This document shows positions 20,150-29,553 of a stretch of 47,216 nt of DNA, one piece after another. This stretch comes from Pseudomonadota bacterium. GTDB lineage: Bacteria; Pseudomonadota; Alphaproteobacteria; UBA1280; JAAZVW01. The notes below the pieces were generated by a model. That model was not told the origin of the DNA and ran no database searches. It saw only the letters and a list, made by a program, of their open reading frames with translations. The DNA lies in contig JAAZVW010000007.1 in assembly GCA_018623135.1 (NCBI GenBank), positions 1 to 47,216 of the forward strand. Reading direction: 5' to 3'. Each line of letters begins with the position of its first letter. Position 1 is the stretch's first letter. The translations under genes and the position numbers were made by a program.

Positions 20150-20707
20150 ATGTTTGCTCCTAAATACCATTTCGAATCTTTTATTGATACTTACGAATTA
20201 CGCTTTATGCAAACCCGAGATGCACAGGCAATTGCTGATTTTTATGCCAAAAACTTACATCTGATTCAAAAATGGGAACCTAAACGGCATAAAAGCATTA
20301 CAGAAAAAAGCCATTGGAAGCGTAAAATAAAAATAGCCTTAGATTTGCAAGACAAAGAAGAAGCCTTTTCCTTTGTATTAGTTAAAGAAAAACAGGTTTT
20401 TGCAGTTATTCATTTATTTGCAATTACACGAGGATCCTTTGATGCAGGGCGTATTTCGTACGCATTAGATGCAGATGTACAAGGCCAAGGCTTAATGCAT
20501 AAAGCCCTTGCAGATATACTCAGTTTTACATTTACCCAGCTTAAATTACATCAGGTACTTGCAGCCTATATGCCAAGCAACACAAAAAGCGAAGCCACGC
20601 TTAAACGACTCAATTTTAAAGATATCGGTTTAGCCCCCAAGTACCTTGAAATTAATGGTAACTGGGAAGACCATATGCTTACTCAGCTACTTAACCCCTT
20701 TAATTAA
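20150..20707 (+). CDS. GNAT family N-acetyltransferase (RimJ-like)
   Basis: LRFMQTRDAQAIADFYAKN...ISYALDADVQGQGLMHKALADILSFTFTQLKLHQVLAAYMPSNTKSEATLKRLNF. Confidence 0.88.
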   Translation: MFAPKYHFESFIDTYELRFMQTRDAQAIADFYAKNLHLIQKWEPKRHKSITEKSHWKRKIKIALDLQDKEEAFSFVLVKEKQVFAVIHLFAITRGSFDAGRISYALDADVQGQGLMHKALADILSFTFTQLKLHQVLAAYMPSNTKSEATLKRLNFKDIGLAPKYLEINGNWEDHMLTQLLNPFN

Positions 20708-20798
20708 TGCTGTACCTACACCATCTGTTTAGGGTAAGATAATAAAAACAGAATATATATAAACAATAATAAATTTCTTAATTTTTTAATAAAAAAGC

Positions 20799-21284
20799 GT
20801 GGCGTATACGATGGCTCATATCCTTATATCACTTGATTTTACGGCACATGCAAAAGATACCTTTTTGCATGGTCTTAAGCTTGCCACAGCTTTAAATTTA
20901 GATGTAAAAGCCATTCATGTTTTACATGGCCCTGCAGAAAACCCTGGGTTTTATAGCGATTACATTAAAGAAGGCACACCCAAACCTTTAGATGAAATTG
21001 CAGAAATAATGTACGTTGATTTGGTGCAAAGCATTACAGATGAAAAGCCCGAATATAAAAATGTGTTAGACAACGTCGATTTTAAAGTTATTGAAGGTGT
21101 ACCCACAACACGCCTTTTAGAAATTATTGAAGATAGCATGCCTGAGTATGTTGTTATGGGGTCTCATGGTCGTAGCGGTATGCGTAAACTACTCGTTGGC
21201 TCGACAACAGAAAAAATTGTAAGCAAATCCCCTGTGCCCGTTCTTGTGATAAAACCAGAAAGAATAGAAGATGAAGAAAGTTAA
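20799..21284 (+). CDS. Universal stress protein (UspA) family
   Basis: AHILISLDFTAHAKDTFLHGLKLA...YVVMGSHGRSGMRKLLVGSTTEKIVSKSPVPVLVIKP. Confidence 0.92.
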   Translation: MAYTMAHILISLDFTAHAKDTFLHGLKLATALNLDVKAIHVLHGPAENPGFYSDYIKEGTPKPLDEIAEIMYVDLVQSITDEKPEYKNVLDNVDFKVIEGVPTTRLLEIIEDSMPEYVVMGSHGRSGMRKLLVGSTTEKIVSKSPVPVLVIKPERIEDEES

Positions 21285-23052
21285 CTTAAGTAACCTTATG
21301 TGGGCTGCCTTAAGTTTTACACTTTTTGTTTCATTATCTTTTATTGCAGAGGCGGCACCACAAGTAAACCCAGATTCTCCCGAATGGTTTAAGATGTTTA
21401 TTGGGCTTTTTGGTGGCTTAGCTTTGTTTTTATATGGCCTTAACAAAATGAGCTTTGCCTTAAGGGAAGCTGCAGGCGACCGTCTTAAAGGTATTATTTG
21501 GCGCTTTACACGTAATAGATTTTTAGGGCTTATTACTGGCGCAACAGTAACGGCAATGGTGCAGTCTTCTACCGTTACCACTGTATTACTTGTTGGTTTT
21601 ATTTCAGCTAATTTAATGACTCTCTCACAGGGTATTGCTGTTATTTTAGGTGCCGATATAGGTACAATTATTACAGCACAACTTATTGCCTTTAACTTAA
21701 GTGAATACGCCCTGCTACCTGTTGCAATAGGTTATATGTGTACTTGGCGCAAACAGTCTTCTTTATCTGTTTATATTGGCCAGGGGCTTATGGGTATTGG
21801 TTTGCTCTTTTTTGGTATTGGCCTTATGAGCAGCAGCATGGCACCACTTAAAACATATGAACCATTTATTAACTTTATGGCACATTTAGATGGTATGTTG
21901 CTCTCTCTTATTGTTGGGGCAATTGTTACCATTTTAGTTAATTCAAGTGCGGCCACTCTCGCTATTATTATTGCTCTAGCTACACAAGGCTTAATTAGCC
22001 TAGAAGCGGGCGTTTTACTTACTTTTGGCTCTAACATTGGTACCTGTTTAACAGCAGGATTAGCTGCCATTGGTAAACCACGAGAAGCAGCACGTGCCGC
22101 TGCAGCCCATGTTTTATTTAAAGTGCTTGGTGTTATCGTTATTCTACCTTTTTTCACAGGCTTTGTAGAAAGCGTGCTTGCGATATCACCAACCACAGGC
22201 GATATGGCCTTACCACGACAAATTGCCAATGCTCATATGCTTTATAACTTATTATTGGCCTGCCTGTTCTTACCTTTTACAACACAGTTTGCTCGCTTTT
22301 TAACATGGTTGATTCCGGATAGACCTCTTAATGAAGCACTTAAGATTAAACCTAAGTTTTTAGAAGATATTCTACTTGAAACACCAAGCCTTGCTTTAAA
22401 CGCTGCCCGTAGTGAACTTAAGCGCATAGGTAAACGGATTAACCTGATGTTTGAAGATTGTTTAGATGCTGTGATGCTCTCTGATAAAGAAAAGCTTAAA
22501 CAACTTAACACTTTAGAACAAGAAGTTGACACATTATATGCAGATGTTGTGCACTATTTAGGTCGTTTAAGTAAAAAACGTATTTCAGAACAGCAATCTC
22601 AAGAGCTGTTACAGCTTATGCAAGCTGTTAATGCACTAGAAAATATTGGCGATATTATTGAAACAAACTTTGCCGCTATGGCCAGAGCACGCGTGCGTAA
22701 CCAAGTAGAAATTAGTGAAGAGACTGCCAAAAAACTTATGAAACTACATGAACGTGTACAAGAGCAACTTGCCAATGCCATTGAGGCCATTACAAGCGAA
22801 GATGCCAATATGGCTGAAGACGTTTTAGCGACCAAGCCAAAGATGAAGCGTTTTCTTGCAAATTTAGCCAAGCATCAGGCTTCCCGACTTATTGCTAATG
22901 CAGATAATCGTATACCAACTTATGCTTTAGAGGTTGATCTTATCGACAAACTACAAAGAATATACTACAATGCGCGGATGATCGCCAGAATGGCACTACC
23001 CGTAACCTCGCCAAATACAGGCGCGGAGGCTGAGGAAGCCTCACAAAAATAG
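21271..23052 (+). CDS. Na/Pi cotransporter family protein with PhoU-like C-terminus
   Basis: GLALFLYGLNKMSFALREAAGDRLKGI...GATVTAMVQSSTVTTVLLVGF...VNSSAATLAIIIALA; PhoU-like helical tail; overlaps uspA by 14 nt. Confidence 0.9.
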   Translation: MKKVNLSNLMWAALSFTLFVSLSFIAEAAPQVNPDSPEWFKMFIGLFGGLALFLYGLNKMSFALREAAGDRLKGIIWRFTRNRFLGLITGATVTAMVQSSTVTTVLLVGFISANLMTLSQGIAVILGADIGTIITAQLIAFNLSEYALLPVAIGYMCTWRKQSSLSVYIGQGLMGIGLLFFGIGLMSSSMAPLKTYEPFINFMAHLDGMLLSLIVGAIVTILVNSSAATLAIIIALATQGLISLEAGVLLTFGSNIGTCLTAGLAAIGKPREAARAAAAHVLFKVLGVIVILPFFTGFVESVLAISPTTGDMALPRQIANAHMLYNLLLACLFLPFTTQFARFLTWLIPDRPLNEALKIKPKFLEDILLETPSLALNAARSELKRIGKRINLMFEDCLDAVMLSDKEKLKQLNTLEQEVDTLYADVVHYLGRLSKKRISEQQSQELLQLMQAVNALENIGDIIETNFAAMARARVRNQVEISEETAKKLMKLHERVQEQLANAIEAITSEDANMAEDVLATKPKMKRFLANLAKHQASRLIANADNRIPTYALEVDLIDKLQRIYYNARMIARMALPVTSPNTGAEAEEASQK

Positions 23053-23064
23053 GATAAAAAGACC

Positions 23065-24273
23065 ATGCTTATTACACAGCAAGCCGACCTTCTTTCTTTC
23101 ATTGACCAGATTAAAGATAGCCCTTATCTTGCGATAGATACTGAATTTCATCGCGAAAAAACATATTTTGCCCAGCTTTGCTTAATTCAGATTGCTACCG
23201 ATGATCATATCGCGGCGATTGACCCTCTTGCACAAGCAATTGACCTTAAGCCTTTATATGAATTACTTGCACAAGACTCACAAGTTAAAGTGTTCCATGC
23301 CTGTAAACAGGATTTAGAGATTTTTTATTACGAAGTTGGTAAAGTTCTTTCCCCTATTTTTGATACGCAAATTGCTGCTATGGCTTTAGGCCTTGGCGAG
23401 CAAATTTCTTACGCGAATCTTGTGCATATGCTATTAAAACGTCCACTCAATAAAGCACAACAAATGACTGATTGGCGCAAAAGACCACTTACAGACAAGC
23501 AGCTTGACTACGCTTTAGACGATGTGCGCTACTTACGTAAAATTTACCATATGATGGATCATCAGCTTGAAGCTAAAAACCGCAAGCATTGGTTAGATGA
23601 AGAAATGCATCGCCAAACATCCGAAGAAGGTATTATTACCCCCGATGACCAGCTATGGAAAAAAATTAAAATGCGTGACAAAACGCCTAGCGTTTGTACT
23701 GCACTACGTGAACTGAGCATTTGGCGAGAAGAACAAGCACGTAAAAGAAATTTGCCACGATCTTTTATTGTACGTGATGAACTACTTTCTTCGATTGCCC
23801 GTTACCGCCCTCAATCTGCCACTGACCTTATGGAAGTACGCGGAGTAACAGAAAATTTTGTTAAGCAATTTGCTGAACCTATTTTAGAAGCAGTAAAACG
23901 TGCTAAAGATACGCCTGAAGAAAACTGGGCACGCTTAGACAAAAAACCACAAAGCCACGGGCCTGATTCTCTCGTATCTCAACTAGCGCAAACACTTTTA
24001 CGCCAACGCGCAATGGAGGAAAATGTGATGCCAAGGCTTATTGCTTCTAATGATGAATTAGATAAATTCCTTTCTGCACGAGACCATCAAACATTACTTG
24101 ATTCTGGCTGGCGTTGGGACTTAGTTGGGAAAGAACTAGATTTACTTAAACGAGGTAAACTTGCTCTAGGCGTTAAAGGCCGTAAAATGATTATTTATAA
24201 ACTAGATGAAGACAAAAACCTACAGCCTGAACACCATTCTAAATTAGAGAAAAAAGTAGATAACGAAGCTTAA
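23065..24273 (+). CDS. rnd: Ribonuclease D
   Basis: LAIDTEFHREKTYFAQLCLIQIAT, VFHACKQDLEIF, DYALDDVRYL; HRDC-like region. Confidence 0.93.
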   Translation: MLITQQADLLSFIDQIKDSPYLAIDTEFHREKTYFAQLCLIQIATDDHIAAIDPLAQAIDLKPLYELLAQDSQVKVFHACKQDLEIFYYEVGKVLSPIFDTQIAAMALGLGEQISYANLVHMLLKRPLNKAQQMTDWRKRPLTDKQLDYALDDVRYLRKIYHMMDHQLEAKNRKHWLDEEMHRQTSEEGIITPDDQLWKKIKMRDKTPSVCTALRELSIWREEQARKRNLPRSFIVRDELLSSIARYRPQSATDLMEVRGVTENFVKQFAEPILEAVKRAKDTPEENWARLDKKPQSHGPDSLVSQLAQTLLRQRAMEENVMPRLIASNDELDKFLSARDHQTLLDSGWRWDLVGKELDLLKRGKLALGVKGRKMIIYKLDEDKNLQPEHHSKLEKKVDNEA

Positions 24274-26283
24274 AACCTAAAGTTCTCTAGGCCTTTTAGG
24301 TTTACAACACGATCTACTAGGCCATCTAATTTTTGTTCTCTTAAATAAGATTCGTTAACAACAACCATATTGTTTTCTTTATCTACTGCTGTGCAGACAC
24401 CATCAACACAAGTTGCGGCAACGGCAGTTGATGTGGCTTCTGCTGCTGTACTATGAGATGCTACATTGCTTTGATTATTGTTAGCGCTTGCCGCTTCTGA
24501 TTTTGGCGTAGAAGCTTTAACGGAATTCATTTGTTTTTTAGCTGTTTCTTTTACAGCTTCTGTAAAGCGTTCAAAAAATTTATCAACCACAACTTCTACT
24601 GTTGATTCATCTATATTTTCTACAAGATCATCAAATGTAGGCTCTGGTACCTCTGCTGGTGGTGTTACTGGCGCAACAGGTGGCGGAGGTGGTGGTGGCG
24701 GCGTATACTGCGTAAAGACAACAGGGTCTGTTGTTGCTGTAATAGATGGGTCTATCGTTAAGGTCGCCGCTTCTACATTTACACTACCTAAACCATTTAA
24801 TAGGATATCGTTATTAATAGTGACTGTTTCTGTTGCATAAATATTAATATCATTCGTATCAAGATCTGGGCTTGATGGCATTACTGGCGTTTTAAAACAG
24901 AACCAGTTACAGGTATTTACAGCATAAAATTTGTTTCTGTACGTGTTCATTGTATCTGTCGCAAGAGAATGATTAATAGAGCCATTAATTTCAACATTAG
25001 GGGCTCTTAATTCTACGGTTGGTGCAAAATAATATTCATCAAAACCTTGGTTTTTATGAACCGTTCTAAAAAAATCTAAATCAACGCCATTACCATCTAT
25101 ATAACCAAATCCAGTATCATTAACGACTCTTAAAGTGCCTTCTCTTTGAACAAACGTACGTTTGCCAGCGATTTTAGATGCTCCATCTGCGTTAATCGAA
25201 AAACGAATTGAATCCGCTTCTACGTATAAATCACCGGCAACAATATTACCCTGATATGAATACAAGTTCCCATCTAAATGACCACCAGCAATAAATTTAA
25301 CATCGTAGTTACCGCCTTGATACGACAAATCTTTATCTATCGTTTGAAATAAAATTTGACCACCAAACTGAATATCGCCATCCAATTCAATATGAATAGC
25401 TGTTTTTAATGGATCTGTGGACTTTTGAGAAAAGTTTACAATAGGGTCAAAACCTGCAACACTAATGCTACTATCACCTAATTGGATAAGAGATTCCATA
25501 TTATCCTGAATGCTCACAGCTTTGGCAATCATTTCTAAACGTTCACCGCTCATATCCGCGGTGCCGTAGCTACACCCCCAACTACAACTACCAATATTTT
25601 CTACTTTAATACCTAGTTTTTTTACCATCTGGCACATCAATATCTGCCTGAGCATCTGGTAAGTCTACTGTTATGTTTTGTGATGCATCAGCTGTAACAT
25701 TTACCGTATTAACCGCATAAATAAGTTTTTCTTTAACATTTGAAAGATCTAGAAGCCCTGATGCTTCAAAAGCAATATATGGTGAAATAACCACCATTTT
25801 ATCAACATTACCAAAATCTGAACCTACAAATTTAATTTCTGCATATTGTTGAGCATCTGCCAAACCATTAAAACTATCAATGGTGCTCGCCATAAAGGTT
25901 GGCATATCCACAAAAGATGTGCCTGTAAATGTAATACCCTGCTCATTAATAAGATAGACCTGACCATTAGAGGTTAAGTTACCTGCAATGGTACTGGCTG
26001 TGCCAGAAAGAACCCTGTTTACAGATAAAGCTGAGGCTGTTGGTAAATTGAAGTGGACAGTTTCACCTGAAGCGATATCAAAATCAGTCCAGTTGATTTC
26101 TGCGAGATTAGAGGTTTGATTAATTGTTGTTGTGACCCCGTCTATATCGACGATTGTTGCTGAACCTGAAACAACTGTACCCTACGCGCTTGTAGGCATC
26201 GCATAAGTGTTAGCACTCATACCTGTCGCAAATACAGCGAAAAGTGCTAAGCTTGTTATTGTTGTTTTGTTCACACTATTCAT
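24270..26283 (-). pseudogene. TPS/filamentous-hemagglutinin-type secreted adhesin, disrupted by an in-frame TAG and a frameshift
   Basis: Translating from ATG 26283: signal peptide MNSVNKTTITSLALFAVFATGMSANTYAMPTSA, TAG, then GTVVSGSATIVDIDGVTTTINQTSNLAEINWTDFDIASGETVHFNLPTASALSVNRVLSGTASTIAGNLTSNGQVYLINEQGITFTGT (TPS domain); the frame breaks at an A7 run (plus 25617-25623) before GIKVENIGSCSWGC... (24270..25655). Confidence 0.82.
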
Positions 26284-26336
26284 ATCAAATTCCCCTTCTC
26301 TACTTATATTATGACAAAGAGTATTAATTTAGATAT

Positions 26337-26648
26337 ATGCAAAAGTTGACATTTTGTATGCTTTTAGGGGTATTTTTGTTGCTATTATCATCACAATACG
26401 TAAAATGGCCTGCTAAACCCAATAACACTTACCTTTTTACTCAAGGAATTGATATGAAACCTCATAATTTTTCCACTGTAGAAGTTCCTGGGCATAGAGA
26501 ATACATTCTATCTCTACTTGATGCAGAACGAAAAAGACCTTTACCTGTTTTTGGAGACTTCCCTTCACTAACCTCACCTTTACCCCCACCAGAGTTTAAA
26601 ATTAAGCCGTTAGGCCTATACATTATTTATGTAAATAGGCTGCTGTAA
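26337..26648 (+). CDS. Possible small exported orphan protein
   Basis: 103-aa ORF with hydrophobic N-terminus MQKLTFCMLLGVFLLLLSSQYVKWP; followed by a strong terminator; no homology recognised. Confidence 0.4.
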   Translation: MQKLTFCMLLGVFLLLLSSQYVKWPAKPNNTYLFTQGIDMKPHNFSTVEVPGHREYILSLLDAERKRPLPVFGDFPSLTSPLPPPEFKIKPLGLYIIYVNRLL

Positions 26649-26664
26649 ATTTTGAACATGTCGC

Positions 26665-26699
26665 CACAAAAAAGCCCCGCAATGCGGGGCTTTTTTGTG
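26665..26699. terminator. Bidirectional intrinsic terminator
   Basis: CACAAAAAAGCCCCGC-AAT-GCGGGGCTTTTTTGTG, 16-bp stem. Confidence 0.92.
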
Positions 26700-26711
26700 C
26701 TTAGTATACGC

Positions 26712-27263
26712 TTAATTTTTAAGCGCTTTCTCAATAGCTTTATGCACTTTAGAAGATGTTGGGTTGGTTACTGATGAGTACCAAGTGATATACTCACCAT
26801 TTTTACCGATAAGAAACTTATGGAAGTTCCAACGTACTTTACCTACAAAGCCTGCTTCTTCCTGCAGCCATTTATACAAAGGATGCACATCATCACCCAC
26901 AACGCTTATTTTTTCCATAAGCGGGAGTGTAATACCAAAGTTCACTTCACAAAATTCTTTAATTTCTTTACTTGAACCAGGCTCTTGCTGACCAAAATTA
27001 TTTGCTGGAAAGGCTAAAATAACAAAGCCTTGGTCTTTGTACTTATCGTAAGTTTCTTGCAATGCAGAATATTGCTTTGTAAAGCCACATAAACTTGCTG
27101 TATTTACAACCATAACAACTTTATCTTTATAGCTAGAAAGATCAACAGCTTCGCCTTTAATATTATTCATTGTAAAATCATGAAAGTTTGTTGCTTGCGC
27201 TGTTGTTGCCATAAGAAGAGCTCCTAAAATTGTTAACATTTTGGTGATATTCATATTTTTCAT
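26712..27263 (-). CDS. Glutathione peroxidase family protein with predicted signal peptide
   Basis: VVMVVNTASLCGFTKQYSALQETYDKYKDQGFVILAFPANNFGQQEPGSSKEIKEFC; N-terminal TKMLTILGALLMATTAQA. Confidence 0.92.
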   Translation of the reverse strand: MKNMNITKMLTILGALLMATTAQATNFHDFTMNNIKGEAVDLSSYKDKVVMVVNTASLCGFTKQYSALQETYDKYKDQGFVILAFPANNFGQQEPGSSKEIKEFCEVNFGITLPLMEKISVVGDDVHPLYKWLQEEAGFVGKVRWNFHKFLIGKNGEYITWYSSVTNPTSSKVHKAIEKALKN

Positions 27264-27269
27264 TATCCT

Positions 27270-28286
27270 TTACACCTTACCATTGGCTGAAAGCCAAACA
27301 GCAATAGGCTTTGTTTTTTTAAACTCATTAAGAACCAACATCGCAATAGCCATAATAGGTACAGAAAGGTACATACCAGCAACCCCCCATAAATTCCCCC
27401 AAACCACTAAAGATAGTAAAATAACAAGCGGTGAAAGGTTAAGAGATTTGCCCATAATTTTAGGCTCTAGCACATTACCAACAAGGAACTGCGTTGCACC
27501 TACACCTATTAAAATGATAAAGAAATTAACAAAATTATCAAATTGAACAAGTGACAATAATACCGGGAATGTTGTACCTAAAACAGAACCAATATTAGGG
27601 ATATAATTTAAGAAGAAGATAATAACAGCCCAAAAAGCGGCGTAATCTAAACCTACAAATTTCATAACTGCATAACTAATAACACCCGTTATGAAACTCA
27701 TAAGCGTTTTAATCCACAAGTAGGTTTGTACTTTATGGTAAATTCTATTTAAAATATTTTTAACTTTTTGATAGCGGTCTTCTTCTGTAAAAATACGCTT
27801 AATCTTTGCATCAAAAGTCGATTGTTCCATAAACAAAAACGCCATGTAAACAAGGATCATCACCAAATTTGCAGCAAAAGATGTTAAACCTTCGGCAAGT
27901 TTTGTCGCCATCTGCTTCAGGTTAACGGTATCTTTAAGCTGTTCCATAAAAGCTGCATGCTCAATATCAAACTTTGTTAATACAGAATCTAACATCTGGA
28001 TAAGGTTTTCCTGATACATAGGGGCTGCTGCAATAACTTTAGGAATATTTTGTGCCGTCAGCTCAACAGGCATCCAAATCAGTAACAATAAAGATGCCGA
28101 TGAAAGCAAATAACTTAACTTTGTACACTGTGGAAGTAGCTTTCTGTACCCTTGAGCAAGCCCATTAATAAGGTACCAAAAGAAAAAGGCAATAACTAAT
28201 GGTATGAGGATATCTTTACCAATATAAACAAGCGCCATAACTAGCATAAAGCTGATAAAACTTAAACTATAGTTTACAACAGACAT
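27270..28286 (-). CDS. AI-2E family transporter (PerM/TqsA superfamily)
   Basis: Multi-TM; FLNYIPNIGSVLGTTFPVLLSLVQF and GNVLEPKIMGKSLNLSPLVILLSLVVWGNLWGVAGMYLSVPI. Confidence 0.9.
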   Translation of the reverse strand: MSVVNYSLSFISFMLVMALVYIGKDILIPLVIAFFFWYLINGLAQGYRKLLPQCTKLSYLLSSASLLLLIWMPVELTAQNIPKVIAAAPMYQENLIQMLDSVLTKFDIEHAAFMEQLKDTVNLKQMATKLAEGLTSFAANLVMILVYMAFLFMEQSTFDAKIKRIFTEEDRYQKVKNILNRIYHKVQTYLWIKTLMSFITGVISYAVMKFVGLDYAAFWAVIIFFLNYIPNIGSVLGTTFPVLLSLVQFDNFVNFFIILIGVGATQFLVGNVLEPKIMGKSLNLSPLVILLSLVVWGNLWGVAGMYLSVPIMAIAMLVLNEFKKTKPIAVWLSANGKV

Positions 28287-28398
28287 AAAATAGACCTTAA
28301 CTGTTTGTTTTAAATTTACTTTTGTTACTTTTTTCTTGAAATGATTTTAAAAGAGTACAATATTTATAGTCCACCCTCAATGAAATAAAGGGAAAAAC

Positions 28399-28911
28399 GT
28401 GGTTTTAACAGCATCTGAAATACAAAAACGCCGCAACGAAGGTTCTATCACCATAGAGCCATTTAATGCTGAACAAGTTAAAAGCTGTAGCTATGCCTAT
28501 AGGCTTAACCCTATTATACGAGAATACGTAGGCCATGAAGATGGTAAGCCCAAGTATCAGGATATTGAAATTCCTGATACAGGTTACACCCTTAAGCCAA
28601 ACCAAATGTATTTAGGCACAACTGATGAAAAAATAGGATCTGATTGCTGTGCCATGTCTTTAGTGGGTCTTGCTGCCTGCGGTAAATTAGGCTTATTTGT
28701 ACAAGTAGATGCCGATTTAGGGCACACAACAAGCTGCCATAGGTGGACGCTAGAAATTGTCGCGACACGCCCCACAATTGTTTATCCTAAAATGCTTTTT
28801 GGTTTAGTTTCTTTTTATGAAAATAAAGGTGTACTTAAGCCCGATGTGATGCGTTATGCAAAATTTGACAGCCCACAAGAATCTTTAAGCCATAATTTAA
28901 AGGAAGCCTAA
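28399..28911 (+). CDS. dCTP deaminase/dUTPase-fold protein, paralog 1
   Basis: MVLTASEIQKRRNEGSITIEPFNAEQV...SYAYRLNPIIREY...GYTLKPNQMYLGTTDEKIGSD...CGKLGLFVQVDADLG...WTLEIVATRPTIVYPKMLFGLVSF. Confidence 0.78.
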   Translation: MVLTASEIQKRRNEGSITIEPFNAEQVKSCSYAYRLNPIIREYVGHEDGKPKYQDIEIPDTGYTLKPNQMYLGTTDEKIGSDCCAMSLVGLAACGKLGLFVQVDADLGHTTSCHRWTLEIVATRPTIVYPKMLFGLVSFYENKGVLKPDVMRYAKFDSPQESLSHNLKEA

Positions 28912-28912
28912 T

Positions 28913-29428
28913 ATGATATTAACTGGCCAAGAAATACTCAAGCAAGTTCAATCTACCCATATTAAAATTGAACCTTTTGATGCAAAACGTATAACCACAA
29001 ATGCTTACGATTTAAAATTAGGTACTAAATTACTTAAATATACAGATGAAACGCTTGACCCTAAAAAAGAACCTAATTTTGAAATTATTGAATTAACAGA
29101 AGAAGGCTACACCCTTAAACCAGGTGAGTTTTTACTAGCCACAACGGCAGAATCTGTTGGCAGTGATGCTTATGTTTGTAAACTACACTCTAAATCTGGC
29201 ACAGCACGCCAAGGTTTATTTGTACATATTACTGCTGATTTGATTGAGCTGGGTACTTTCGGAACTCTTTCTTTACAATTATACGCAACATTGCCTGTAA
29301 CGATTTACCCAAACCAAGATATTGCACAAATTACATTTTGGCAGCCGAAGGGAGAAATCTCTTCTAAACAAAGCCTTTATGCAGGTACTGAAGAGCCAAA
29401 ACCATACAGAATCAAAGATTTTGCTTAA
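28913..29428 (+). CDS. dCTP deaminase/dUTPase-fold protein, paralog 2
   Basis: MILTGQEILKQVQSTHIKIEPFDAKRITTNAYDLKLG...GYTLKPGEFLLATTAESVGSD...LHSKSGTARQGLFVHITADLIELGTFGTLSLQLYATLPVTIYPNQDIAQITF. Confidence 0.82.
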   Translation: MILTGQEILKQVQSTHIKIEPFDAKRITTNAYDLKLGTKLLKYTDETLDPKKEPNFEIIELTEEGYTLKPGEFLLATTAESVGSDAYVCKLHSKSGTARQGLFVHITADLIELGTFGTLSLQLYATLPVTIYPNQDIAQITFWQPKGEISSKQSLYAGTEEPKPYRIKDFA

Positions 29429-29553
29429 AAATTAGGCATATTTTATTTTTTGTATAGTTTTTGCCACTAAAAATATGTTTTTCTAAAAGTGCATATAGGC
29501 CAATATGTCTATATAAAAGGACTTAGATATAAAAAAGCACAAGGGACTATACC

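Noticed and set aside
21771-22532. Minus-strand ORFs inside the Na/Pi transporter gene
   Set aside because: Antisense shadows of a well-supported transporter gene.
24680-24720. Poly-proline run (PPPPPPPP) in the adhesin as a repeat element
   Set aside because: Simple low-complexity linker common in secreted adhesins; not evidence of a mobile or regulatory repeat.
25606-25660. Programmed -1 ribosomal frameshift at A7
   Set aside because: The required shift is +1 (skip one A) relative to GGT AAA AAA ACT, not the classic X XXY YYZ -1 geometry, and the gene also carries an upstream TAG.
28399-29428. Calling the dCTP-deaminase pair a known anti-phage deaminase system
   Set aside because: As I recall, characterised defence dCTP deaminases are larger multi-domain proteins; these are ~170 aa and lack an added kinase-like domain.
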